64,000 nucleotides of DNA, taken from positions 23,309,884 through 23,373,883 of the forward strand of contig NW_020653854.1 of assembly GCF_003589595.1 (NCBI RefSeq), read 5' to 3'. Positions 21,396-31,763 of the stretch are shown here, piece after piece; position 1 is the first letter of the stretch, and every line of letters starts with the position of its first letter. The notes beneath the pieces were generated by a model. That model saw only the letters and a list, made by a program, of their open reading frames with translations. It was not told where the DNA came from and made no database searches. The DNA comes from Hyposmocoma kahamanoa. Its lineage: Eukaryota > Arthropoda > Insecta > Lepidoptera > Cosmopterigidae. The translations under genes and the position numbers were made by a program.

Positions 21396-21500
21396 TACAT
21401 ATTTATGTGTGTTTGTTTGTTTGTGTGTGTGTATGTGTGTTTGTGTGGGTGGGTGTGTGTGTGTGGGTGTGTGTTTGTGTGTGTTGGTGTGTGTATTATT
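21396..21500. repeat. (GT)n-rich tract
   Basis: Alternating tg with ttt and ggg interruptions for about 100 bp inside the LINE 3' UTR. Confidence 0.8.
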
Positions 21501-21551
21501 TGATACGCTGATGTGTGGAGGAGCTATGTTTACGTGTTATTAATACTAGTT

Positions 21552-24473
21552 TTATCGTAATAGTAGTAATTCAGTTTGATCGTAATCAAGAGCCTGAAGG
21601 AAATGCGTTACTTTACGTTTCGTTTCGTATGTCGATAATGGGTAAATATTAAGAATTGAATTTATTTTATTATATAAACACGTGGACATATATCGACATT
21701 GTTGTCTAGCAGTGGTTGTTCGACATTTTATTGGTGGACAAACATTTCTTATAGTGCGTTTATTTTTATAGTTTTTGTGATTGTAAGGGGTGTTTTTATG
21801 GTGTTTTACAATTACTTGCAAGATATAAATTTTTCTGACAGAGAGCACTTTGCACGTTTCATACAGAATTTTTGTGGGACATCGATAGGGGCTAAATGTC
21901 ATTACTTTTAATAAAGATCTTTGTGCTATTTCTAATTGTTTTATATAAGTTTTACAAGCACCACCCCAAGTCCCAATACAATAACTTAGCACCGATTGTG
22001 CCAGTGCAAAATAAATTGTGCGCAACAGGTTTAGATCACTAACATGCCTTAACTTCTTGAAAACCCATATGAGTTTCCTGACTCGAGAGGTGATATAATC
22101 TATATGAGTACTCCATCTTAACTTATCATCCACCATTACACCTAGATATTTCACCTTGGTTGATTTAATAATAGAAGTACATGTACAGTCAGAATTACAA
22201 GGTATGCCACAGGTGTGGATTTTAAGGTCGACGTTAGTACGTTTAACTTTGTCAAGAGCAAATTGTAAAAAAGTTGTTTTTGATACGTTTAGAGTAAGAA
22301 AATTCATCCTCAGCCAGCAGCTAACTTTTTGGAGTCCTATCTCAGCATTTCGGCAAGCTTCGTTCCAAGTCCCTCCATGAAATACTAAGGCTGTATCATC
22401 TGCAAATGTAAATATTTTGCCATTTATTAGGGACTGATGACACAGGTCATTTATATAGATTATGAATAGACTTGGCCCGAGAACGCTACCTTGCGGAACT
22501 CCAAAAAGAACAGAAGCTTCGGTACTTTGATGTTCACCAATTTTTACTCGTTGTGTTCTCCCACATAAGAAATCCCTGAAGATCGTAAGAGCACTACCCC
22601 TCACACCAATATGATACAACTTGTTCACAAGCAAGGGAATCGAAACTGTGTCAAATGCCTTGCCAAGGTCCAAAAATACGCCAACACACTTTTGTTTAGC
22701 ATCAAGTTGATCAGTAACATAGTCTATAAGCTGATTGACAGCATCTTCGGTGCTTTTGCCTGTCCTGAAACCAAATTGGCAACTAGATAAAATGTCGTTA
22801 TATTCCAAATAATTTACAAGCCTTTTATTTAGTATTTTTTCGAAAACTTTAGATAAAGATGTAAGGACCGATATTGGTCTATAATTTGACACATCGTTTC
22901 GAGTCCCACTCTTGTGAACAGGAGTGATAAGAGATCTCTTAAAAACCTTCGGGAAAACTCCCTGTACCATACAAGCATCAACAAGCTTAGTAAGAGGTGG
23001 AACAATTATATGTCTAGCCTCTTTTAATAACTTTACTGGAATGGAGTCCCAGCCAGTGGCACAATTATTTTTAAGATTATTTATGGTTAATTCAACTTCC
23101 GCTTCATCTGGTGGAAGTAACACCATAGAATTAGGTGAAGATATAGTGTTAAACTCAACCATATTCGAATTTAGATTTGTGGATGCAGTAACGGCATCCG
23201 CTAACTGCTTACCTATTTTAGAAAAATACTCATTAATAAGCTCTATTTCTTGTTTTGCGTCATCAGCTGAATTTAATAGATCAGTTGCTGAGTTTTTAAT
23301 TTTACGGTAATCAATTATTGGTTTTATTGCATTCCATTTATCCCTATTTGTTTTTGCTGATTGTAAGAGTGATTTATCATAGTTACGTTTAAGTTTTTTT
23401 ATTAATGAATTGCAATAGTTACGATATCGTTTAAATGAGATTTCAAGAATAACGTTATTTGGATCAGTTTTTAGCTTTTTATGAAGTCTGTCTCTGTGCC
23501 TTATGCAACGCAATACACTAGTTGTAAGCCATGGTTTTGAAATCCTCTTCCTACTTGGCACCACATACAAGTTTGAATTAAGTTTAATTGAAGAAGATAA
23601 TATTTCGACAAATTTAGAAGCTGCTTCATTGGCATCAGAAATAGAAGTAATAAACGAAAAGTCAATTGTTTCTAGGTACTTAACAGCAGCCTCAAAGTTA
23701 ATTTTAGTTGCAACGTTACACTTCGCTGTCAGCGCTTGAGCTAGACGTAAATTTAGGAGAACAGAACAATGATCAGTCAGCAAGGAGTCCAATACAAATA
23801 TTGACGCGGGAAATATGGATTTTAACATAATGTGGTCTAGACAGTTTAGCATCCTGGTAGGATAAGTATGTCCCGGTAAGATACCAAGCTCAGCAGTTAG
23901 ATTTAAGTAGGGTGCACTTTTATGGTCCAAATTGCTAGGCCTGATATCTATGTTAACGTCACCAATCAATATGATATTTTTTGCTGAACTAATTGGCCGA
24001 ATAATATTTTCTATTGCATTTAAGAAACTGTCAATTTTTTGTTCTGATGGTGATCTATATACAGCCAAAATGTATATATCCTGGTCAAGCTTCAGCAAAA
24101 GAAAAGTACCTCCAATCTCATTCGGTTCTATCACTGTACAGTTAATGTTCTTGTGTAAATATACGACAATACCATCGTTCTGGTTTTTACAGTACCGAGA
24201 AAAATGTGTGACATAATTTTCAATGCTCGGAATTTTTTTGTGTTCTACCAGCCAGCATTCAGTCAAAATTATTATGTCTGTACTGAAAGAGAATGTGGCT
24301 ATTTGTGCTAGCAGAGAATCTAGGTTTTTATATATACTGCGAATGTTTAGGGAAAAAATATTTAGCGAAGAGACAAAACTTTTATTTAGTGAATTACAAG
24401 TTTGAATGTCACAGTAGTGTGCTGTTGCTACAGAGATATTATCCAGTTCTATGAGAAAATCTTGATTAGCCAT
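21552..24473 (-). CDS. LINE ORF2: AP-type endonuclease plus reverse transcriptase, intact 973 codons
   Basis: Performs target-primed reverse transcription: the endonuclease nicks the target and the RT copies the element RNA. The exonuclease/endonuclease domain spans residues about 35-245 with LNIRSI (42-47), TECW (71-74), YRSPS (139-143), GDVNID (171-176), LDHI (212-215) and TDHCSV (233-238). The RT domain spans about 510-780: NYRPIS (530-535), FLDLGKAFDTV (600-610, catalytic D602), GVPQGSVLGP (658-667) and FADDTAL (690-696, catalytic DD). GKAF replaces the commoner SKAF. A C-terminal region with Cys/His residues follows; no RNase H domain is evident. No stops, so the copy is young or was recently active. 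ORF1 of the same element is broken. Confidence 0.93.
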   Translation of the reverse strand: MANQDFLIELDNISVATAHYCDIQTCNSLNKSFVSSLNIFSLNIRSIYKNLDSLLAQIATFSFSTDIIILTECWLVEHKKIPSIENYVTHFSRYCKNQNDGIVVYLHKNINCTVIEPNEIGGTFLLLKLDQDIYILAVYRSPSEQKIDSFLNAIENIIRPISSAKNIILIGDVNIDIRPSNLDHKSAPYLNLTAELGILPGHTYPTRMLNCLDHIMLKSIFPASIFVLDSLLTDHCSVLLNLRLAQALTAKCNVATKINFEAAVKYLETIDFSFITSISDANEAASKFVEILSSSIKLNSNLYVVPSRKRISKPWLTTSVLRCIRHRDRLHKKLKTDPNNVILEISFKRYRNYCNSLIKKLKRNYDKSLLQSAKTNRDKWNAIKPIIDYRKIKNSATDLLNSADDAKQEIELINEYFSKIGKQLADAVTASTNLNSNMVEFNTISSPNSMVLLPPDEAEVELTINNLKNNCATGWDSIPVKLLKEARHIIVPPLTKLVDACMVQGVFPKVFKRSLITPVHKSGTRNDVSNYRPISVLTSLSKVFEKILNKRLVNYLEYNDILSSCQFGFRTGKSTEDAVNQLIDYVTDQLDAKQKCVGVFLDLGKAFDTVSIPLLVNKLYHIGVRGSALTIFRDFLCGRTQRVKIGEHQSTEASVLFGVPQGSVLGPSLFIIYINDLCHQSLINGKIFTFADDTALVFHGGTWNEACRNAEIGLQKVSCWLRMNFLTLNVSKTTFLQFALDKVKRTNVDLKIHTCGIPCNSDCTCTSIIKSTKVKYLGVMVDDKLRWSTHIDYITSRVRKLIWVFKKLRHVSDLNLLRTIYFALAQSVLSYCIGTWGGACKTYIKQLEIAQRSLLKVMTFSPYRCPTKILYETCKVLSVRKIYILQVIVKHHKNTPYNHKNYKNKRTIRNVCPPIKCRTTTARQQCRYMSTCLYNKINSILNIYPLSTYETKRKVTHFLQALDYDQTELLLLR

Positions 24474-24791
24474 TTAAAAAAATAAAATAAAAAATAAACA
24501 AAGTGGGTGCACAACTATTGCAAAGTAATAAGAAATAGTAGGGTAATGGAATGTTGTAATAATATTTTTATCAAATATGTACACTGTGTAGGAGAATAAA
24601 TGTATGCGTATCATTATCGTTACGAGTATATGTGAGTGTAAGTTATGTGTATATAGTATTATTAAATTGTGTAATTTTAGTGAGGTATTTTTGGGTGAGT
24701 GTGGTGTGAAGTTACATAATGAATAGTTAAGAGAAAGCAGGAATTTACATAAAAAATATAAAAGAAAGTAAGTGCACAGATGTATAACTAG

Positions 24792-25698
24792 TCATTTTTC
24801 TTGGCGCAAGTTGTTGATGTCTTCTTCGCTATTAACCAATGTAAGTTTTTTTCCATCATCTTGTCGCAAGAACACCTTCCCATACGAAATCCAACAGTAT
24901 TTATAATCATAGTCCTTTGCAAAGTTTCGTGCAAGATAATACAAACGTTGATTTTTAGGAGTCAGTTTTTCCGATATGTATATAGGTTTTTCTGGGCCTT
25001 GCATTTAGAGATGTGTGGTGTTTAATTTGTTTTGTTTGTTATTATTATTGAATTGTCGTATCTTTTTGATCATATTTTCTTTTGTAGTAACGCTAACAAA
25101 GTCAACAACAATCGAAGAGATCACATCCTTCTTTCCAGTACGAAAAATATCCTTAACTTCGTGGCGTTGCACTGGTAACTCAAGCACGTTCGCAGTGTCT
25201 GTGACAATTTTATACAGATCTTCTTTAGGACTCACCCAGTTTTCTTGGTATATTCCTTATCTCAACTCTAGTAGAGCAAAGCATACGCTCAAGGTTCTCC
25301 ACTTTCTCTTCAAGCTGCTTAATGTGACAGCGGTCTAGTTTACGATCGGATTCCAGATTTTTTATTTTAATTACCATGTCGTCATATTGTTGAGACATAA
25401 GGGCAATTGACTGTAATATTTCGGTATTTTGGGTAGTGAGAACACACATTGCCGATTGAATAGACCCGAGCTTACTGTCCGATTGCTCTGCAGACGCCCG
25501 TAACACAGATCGAATCTCCTCTATGCAAGACGCACTGCATTCCTCGCGTTTTCGCTTGAATCGGGTAGTAATATTGTCTTTATCCATAGATGTTAGGTTC
25601 GGGGTCGATCCGTATTGAGGTTGGGCCGTCGACTTAATTGTATTGTCTTCCTTCTCCACAGGACTGGGCGTTACAGGTGGAGTACGTTTAAGTGGCAT
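24792..25698 (-). pseudogene. LINE ORF1, FP25K-like, with one frameshift and one stop
   Basis: RNA-binding ORF1 protein partner of ORF2. Three collinear pieces: 25698-25225 (basic N-terminus, then a coiled coil with heptads around LEEKVENLERML), 25235-25005, and 25004-24792. The first joint is a frameshift near 25240 (RNIPR then NWVSPKEDLYK in another phase). The second is an in-frame TAA at 25005-25007 directly before MQGPEKPIYISEKL, with the same frame continuing. The C-terminal half (IYISEKLTPKNQRLYYLARN, YCWISYGKVFLR) resembles the C-terminal domain shared by FP25K-like proteins and CR1-type ORF1s; this is from memory. Confidence 0.75.
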
Positions 25699-25904
25699 GT
25701 TGATGGAAGTTGGTTATATGCAATAAGTTGCAGAAATAATAAATTGCATTTCTGTGCCAAAAACGACGTAAAGATAACACATTACCCGTCTCGAATCAAT
25801 TGTCAACGCTCCGTTGTGTTCGCGAGAATAAGGTCATAAGCGCCGTGCAGAGCGCGTCGCTTACGCGTTATAGTGGAACACTACACTGACACTTGTTTTG
25901 TTGG

Positions 25905-26687
25905 AATTGTACGTACGATATAAATGTAATTATAAGGAATATGCCAGATTAGAACACAGTATATGCTTAATCACTTTTACACATTGATAGTTCACTTTAA
26001 ATACTAGCTGATTATTAAAAAATCTAGGCAAGTTAGTCACTTTAAACAGTAAGTATTCTATTATTTATACGTATAAAATAATTTGCGATCTTAACTGCAG
26101 GGTAGTCGCGAGAGAAGATGACCATAACCTTCTACATACATACGTTACGTAGTGTTATTAGAAAGAAACACCCAATTAAATATAGATACATACGTAACAC
26201 TATTTATCGTTAAGATTTACAAAATAGAAATTAACCATATTTTGAATTAATTTGCTATTACAATAATTTTGTTACATTATTTTAAAAGAGTTTTACATCA
26301 ATCTGGCAACGATTCTGACATTAAAACAAATTAAACTATAACGTGTCGGAATAAGGTATAAATTTAAGTGTACGCTATTCGACAATAACTCGAATTATTG
26401 CGGCTTCTCGGCCGCCATTTCTTTATAAAGCGGATTTTTGCGAATGTGTGCGTATATATTTTGATGGGAGCGCGATTTCATGAACGAAACAGAACTCGCC
26501 GATCCGCCGGCTTACCTCGCGCTGATTGGTTGAGACACATCGGGACAAGTTATTACGCTTTTAATAGTGAATATTTTGAATTAATGTTTCTTAAGTGGTG
26601 GGGTATGCGCGATGCAACCGGTAATAAGTACGCGGGAAATTTTAAGCAAGCCGGTGGGAATCGAGTTATATGGACGCCTCGCCACTG
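25905..26687. other. Right arm of the hAT-type element
   Basis: Non-coding by inspection. The 96-codon frame at 26398-26688 crosses the right TIR and has no domain. Confidence 0.6.
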
Positions 26688-26697
26688 ATATGTATAC

Positions 26698-26900
26698 TTT
26701 TTTTTTATGGTGTCAAGTGACAGTACGGGTTGGTGGTAAGTGACATCAGGTGCACCACGTACCGCAACCTAATGACAAAATGTTGACAAATCCTGTGTGT
26801 TTAGTTTCACAAAGACTCTTGACCTGAAAAATCGGAATACAGCAGGTAATGCTCACATTACTGCTTGATGGCAGAAACAAGGAATTCATTGAAACACGTC
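26698..26900 (-). repeat. Repeat A copy, diverged
   Basis: Inverted blocks: t-run plus atggtgtcaagtgacag, then aatgctcacattactgcttg and atggcagaaaca near 26850-26880. Confidence 0.55.
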
Positions 26901-27540
26901 CATGTTTACATGTATACATTTTAGGCTTCGTGTCCCGATGTTAAAATATTTTTAGGACACTATCAAAAAACAGAACGTAGTAATAAATTTAAAAAATGGC
27001 GCGAAAGCGAAAAATCTATCCGTCCCCTAACTAAAACGCAAGTGACAAATGGTCAAATATCCGTTCCGCAAACAAATGTAGCACAAAATTTTCTTTTAAA
27101 AACGGTTTAAAATTAGTTAACCTTTTTCGACTTATCGGAACTTACCCTAATGATGCATCGCTGAAATATCATAAAACAATCTCAATATTCTAAAACTGGG
27201 TTATGGTTTTTTATGATATCTCAAAAATAAAATATTTTATAATTAGCGCATGGCAGAAATATATAAAGCCAGTCAACCAGACGACTAAACAAAATTAGTT
27301 CCTTTTTTAAATTTTTGATTCATTAAACAATTTTCGTTCTTTTTTTTTTCAATCATTGAACATTTCGTAACTATCATAAACATTTGTTTTATTTTTAAAA
27401 CAATAATACATTTACAGACATCCCGCTCTGAGGGAATAAGGTAATGGTCACGTTGTATATACCTATTGCAAGTGTGTAACAAGTGTATGACGGCAGCGCC
27501 ACCTTACGTTTCCTCTTACGGTGCATAAAACTAAACAACA
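26901..27540. other. No supported feature
   Basis: AT-rich; no motif or frame of note. Confidence 0.5.
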
Positions 27541-28312
27541 TGTGCCAGAGTAAACGGCTTGTTATGCAAACGGGATAAAAGCACGCAGCGGAGCACTCTT
27601 TCCTCTGCATCCGTGCAGTCATTAATGAAAGTGATATAATTGACTCCACAAAATGTTTGCGAAGCCATCGCATCTCCAGTCGTTAGCACTAACAACGCAG
27701 GTGTTCTTTTACAACGTTGTTTACAAGATAGTCGGCAGACGGTACGTGGACAGACTTGTGAGGATGTCGCCTTATAAATAGAGCTGGTGATTGCTAGGAG
27801 ACACATTTGAGAACGAGTCCCTGGACACAAGACAGCTCCACAATACTGCTGTTTACTCTATACTATACTGCCTGATTGTGTGATTATTGTACCTTTCTAC
27901 AATAAACGAAGTACATACTTTCCGTGCTGCATTTTGTTTTCAATCTATTCTAAAATGTGGTGAGTACCTATCATGGATAGTATTTCCAAAAATCCACCTA
28001 GGCGTTCAGACCACCCCGATCGGAACCACTTCTTCCTCTCACTTTCATAGATGTATAACATCTTAAAGAAAATTTGACGAAAGATACCTACCTAAATCCC
28101 TTAAACACAGTAGATACACTTCATTATTCACCACAAAATCTCTCCCTTCAGAGAATATGTAAGTAGATGCACACAAACACCAATGTTAAGCTCCAGACGT
28201 CATTCTGAAACGTACTCCCCAGCCAATCAAGCGTAAGGTATCTCCCAAATGAATCATATCTCAGAATGTCCATCACTCATACTCGATTAAACACGTTCAA
28301 GTAAGTTTTGAC
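27541..28312 (+). repeat. LTR-like direct repeat, copy 1
   Basis: About 772 bp highly similar to 31764-32544 in the same orientation. Contains a TATA box (ccttataaatagagct), a downstream polyadenylation signal (caataaacg) and, after attctaaaatgtgg, a conserved ATG opening MDSISK. This order (TATA, R region, poly(A) signal, leader, first codons of a gag-like frame) is what an LTR plus leader would show. No gag/pol domain follows, so LTR origin is an inference. Confidence 0.55.
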
Positions 28313-28847
28313 TTGAAGTGTGAGTTTTTAGCAGAAAATGCTTTTGATACTAAATTTGATTAGCTATAGAGCTTACCCAAACAAGGCCCAAACCTTTTGC
28401 TTCTATTTTAAAACAAGTTAAAAAACAGACTTCCTATTTAGTATTGTAATATTGTGATAAGTTGTAAAAAGATGTACTTTGTTGTTTACAATTTTTTTCA
28501 TAGTAAGAAAATCTTGTAAGTGTCTACCATTAAACCTATTTGCTAGTACATTCCCTCAATAAGCTTTCAGTCATTATTTTGATAGTTGAAATTCAAAGGT
28601 CATTTAGTGCTGGACACTTACATTTCAGGTTCTGGTGAATTATTTGAGAAAATCTTGCTTTGCTACGATGAAAACAAAAGGGAGCCGAGTGACATCAATT
28701 AATTGTTGTGTCTGTCATAACTAAGGAAGTCGTATCGTAACATCTTTGTCTACTGGTTCATCAGCCGGTGAGACGTTTTCATGCTGTTTCATGTTTCATG
28801 TGCTCGATTGATCAAAGTGAATAGATGCACATTGTCTGTACCGTGTA

Positions 28848-28886
<39 letters not shown>

Positions 28887-30249
28887 GTGATGTAAGTGTA
28901 AAATTTGTGTTTCCTATTGACATGCAACTACTGCGAACTCTCGACTGTTATCAATTTTGAACCAAGAGAAAATGAAGTTGTCCTTGGTTGTTTAATAATG
29001 AATGAATTAATGAAATGTTCTTTGCTGCGCTTTAGAAATTGCAATGTCGACTCGGAACAATAATACAGGCGTCACAGAGTAGGCTGGTGTGTGGCAGGAG
29101 GTATTGTTAAGTAGCAGTTGCTTCCAGACAACTTTTGGATGGAAATTTAAGAGATGGAAATGGTTAATAGCAATATGTTTGCAGTTGTACAGTTTGTACC
29201 TGCATTTTTGAGTGTACATGATCGTTCGCTCTCATTTAAATTTGTATAGACATTTCTCCGAATATTTTTGTTGGACTTGTCCTCAGTGATCAGTAGTAAG
29301 AACAAAGTTTAGAAATAATTTCTATCACCTGTCAGCAAGTATATTTGGTCAACATTGAGCACACCGTACCAACTGTACAATGATTTGAAATTTAGTGCAA
29401 CTTGACTACTTTACCATACTACTTATCTGTTTAATTACAACCTGTTTTGTAAGCCCATATGTTGCTGAAAAGTTTGTTTATGTATTTTAATTTTTTGTTT
29501 TTGTAATTAAGCCAATTTCATAAAAATGAACTTACTTGGATTCAAGGGAAATTTATCAAAATTTTAGTGATTGCATAGGATTTACGGTTTCTGTGGTGTA
29601 CTTAGCGTGTAATTTATAAACGTGGACAGAAACCATTACAAGTTAATCGTTGGTTTACTCGTAACCTTTTAGAAATTGCAGTTTTAGTTACTTGTTAAAT
29701 AACAGCCAAGGATATAGGTACTTGGTAAGTAAATGTATCAGTTGTAATGTCGCTTTAAGTGACGACAGTATTAGTTTACTAGCTAAAATGAAGAAAAAAA
29801 AAATCAATTAGACTAGATTCTATGGCACAGTTGACTTAAATTGTAGGTTTGCAAAGTTTACGTTTTATGAATCAAAGTGCTAATGATTTGTTTTACTGTT
29901 GGTAAATAATAATCTTGCGAAAATGAAAAAAAAAAATACGTAGCGATCACATGCGAATTTCGATACCTCTAAGTAGTCTCTTGTTGAGTTGGGCTTATTT
30001 GATGTTGAAAAAGATGAGGATGGTACCTCCACTGAGTAGTAGAACAAATACCATGGCTATTAGGTCGCACTGCACGCACTTTCTGCAGTCGTTACTGCAA
30101 TTCACTTGTGAATTGTTCAGGAGGCGATGGGCAGTTGGTGGTGCGACAGGGTCCTGGATCTCCGAGGAAACTATTGCTGTGTTGGTCTTGTGTTGGCCTG
30201 ACAGTCGAATACTCTAGAGAAGTGTTGGTCGTATTATATGAGGTAATAA
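28313..30249. other. Long stretch without recognised features
   Basis: AT-rich DNA between the two LTR-like repeats. Contains a (TA)n microsatellite at about 28848-28884. No pol-type domain in any frame seen. Confidence 0.5.
28848..28884. repeat. (TA)n microsatellite
   Basis: Uninterrupted alternating ta of about 18 units. Confidence 0.95.
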
Positions 30250-30630
30250 CCTTAGAATAATAACGCATAGAAACCTAGTCCGCACACGCTAAGTGAGGCA
30301 AATTGAAGCGCTCCCAAAGGGCCTACACGAGCGGGCGGGCCGTCAGTGTTCAAGGTTAACCTGCACTTGATCTGTTATCAAGAATTTTAGCTAAAAATGA
30401 CGAAATGTACGGTAAATGAGTGCAAAAATACGTCAGACAAACATAAAATAGATACTAACATCACATTCCACAAGGAAGTAACGCGTTTCAATTTGTATTT
30501 TTATTTAAATATTCACTAAAACCGAAAATTAACCTACTACTAAAACTAGCCTACATGAATTTGATTTTTGCCTCACTTGTGACAGTTCGTTTGATATGAA
30601 ACTATCATTCTATGCGTTATTATTCTAAGG
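30250..30630 (+). mobile_element. 381-bp TIR element carrying a THAP-domain exon
   Basis: Perfect 23-bp TIR beginning CCTTAGAATAATAACGCATA at both ends, flanked by taataa on each side (30244-30249 and 30631-30636). The TSD could be TAA or all six bases. It encloses a short THAP-like reading frame, suggesting an internal-deletion derivative of a transposon whose transposase begins with a THAP domain (as in P and Kolobok elements). Confidence 0.75.
30397..30522 (+). pseudogene. THAP zinc-finger N-terminal exon fragment
   Basis: The frame from ATG 30397 reads MTKCTVNECKNTSDKHKID, then TNITFHKEV, before running to a stop about 40 codons in. The C-x4-C spacing near the N-terminus and the FHK motif are the first half of the C2CH THAP fold. 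A gtaacg donor-like site follows gaa at about 30478. The second half of the domain and the catalytic region are absent from the element. Too short for the standard ORF cut-off; identification rests on the motif only. Confidence 0.6.
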
Positions 30631-30636
30631 TAATAA

Positions 30637-31547
30637 CGATATGGGTGGCAAAGGTTGTCACTAGCTGCTGAAGCAACCGGGCCATGTGCGAAGTATGTGA
30701 TCTAAATTGAGTCAATGTTAAAGCGAAGAGGTACCTTTTGCTATGCTGACTTGATTTGCTTCGACAGTTGTTATTACTTTCTGTATTATTATTGTAGTCG
30801 ACTACGGTTAGGTAGGCCGAACGGTATCACTCGCTTGTGTTCTGTTACTTGGTCACATGAGGACGTATTACTGACGTCAAACTGGCGGTGACGGCGCCAG
30901 TTATCACTTTAAATGTAACAGAATTTGACTTATTATTTACTTAATGTACTTTACGAAAGAATAAATCTTGGCTAATATTATCTCGCCTGGCTTTCTAATT
31001 ATTAGAGAATAGAATTACTATTAATTAGCTGTCTACGAATCGCATTAATTAATTTTTTCTTGAATGTCACGTCAGTTTGAGAGTTCAAACTGGGTGAGGT
31101 CACAGTTTAGAGGATGGAAAAAATAATCTAAAGGTCACAGAGAGGATAACGTTGGTGTAGTTTGAATCTGTTCAGTTTAATTAGTAGTTTGGTGTGGTCC
31201 TATGACATGATAGTTGTCGGTAAGGTTACCACATGAAAATAAAGAGTGAATTTGGCAACACTGGCTTATGCTTTATGAACACACACGATTCGACAAGATG
31301 GCTTGTGTGTGTGAAGATCGGATTCACTTCATTCGTACTATTACAATTGATATATTCTGAGCCAATAGATATAGCAATTCAAGCTGATTTTCATAGAACT
31401 GATGACAGTAATCATGGTTGACTAAATGGTGTCTGATATTTATCATTGTAGGGTTTTGCCGGTACAATGATAAATTTTGCGAGCGATTAAAAAAAAAAGA
31501 CAAAAAATGGAAGCTTTGAAGGGCTAATAGCCGGACCATATTATTAG
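30637..31547. other. No supported feature
   Basis: AT-rich unassigned sequence. Confidence 0.5.
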
Positions 31548-31704
31548 TGTGCAGGATCAATGTGGACCGGACTATACTAGTAGTCTGCAAGGTCAATGTG
31601 GACCGGACCAGACCAAATTGTTACTAATCTTCAGGGTGAATGTGGACCGGACCAGACCAAATTGTTGTCAGTGTGCAGGGTCGGCATGAACCGGACCAGA
31701 TTAG
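31548..31704 (+). repeat. Tandem repeat, about four ~44-bp units
   Basis: Units start tNtgcagggtcaatgtggac and share accggaccagaccaaattg; the first and last are shorter or diverged. It lies about 60 bp upstream of the second LTR-like repeat. Confidence 0.85.
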
Positions 31705-31763
31705 TTTAAAGATCTAAATTTAGTCAGGATAATTGAACGATGACGTTGGTTCATATAATTTAT

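Larger units (their letters stand above)
21190..25900 (-). mobile_element. CR1-like non-LTR retrotransposon, near full length
   Basis: Minus-strand element with a 5' UTR (from about 25900), ORF1 (25698-24792, broken), a ~318-bp spacer, an intact ORF2 (24473-21552) and a 3' UTR ending in aataaagaattt plus an (att)n tail at 21190-21221. A GT-rich tract lies in the 3' UTR. Two ORFs, an AP endonuclease and a microsatellite tail match CR1-clade LINEs. The exact 5' end is an estimate because no TSD was recognised. Confidence 0.85.
18673..26687. mobile_element. hAT-type element, 8,015 bp, with nested insertions
   Basis: The left end CAGTGGCGAGGCGT and right end ACGCCTCGCCACTG are a perfect 14-bp TIR. 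They are flanked by a perfect 8-bp duplication atatgtat (18665-18672 and 26688-26695). CAGTGGCG termini and 8-bp TSDs are typical of hAT elements. Most of the length comes from later arrivals: mariner (19324-20580), retroposon B with MITE-1 (20613-21145) and a CR1-like LINE (about 21190-25900). The element's own DNA is about 650 bp on the left and 785 bp on the right. No hAT transposase frame survives, so it was non-autonomous or deleted. Confidence 0.85.

Noticed and set aside
22924..23310. 128-codon plus-strand frame within the CR1-like LINE
   Set aside because: Antisense shadow of the intact ORF2.
24792..25698. Baculovirus-derived gene (FP25K-like similarity of ORF1)
   Set aside because: The frame sits in the ORF1 position of a two-ORF LINE on the same strand; FP25K-like domains are known to occur in such ORF1s, so no viral insertion is needed.
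26398..26688. 96-codon frame at the right end of the hAT-type element
   Set aside because: It runs across the TIR to the element edge, has no hAT transposase motif, and looks incidental.
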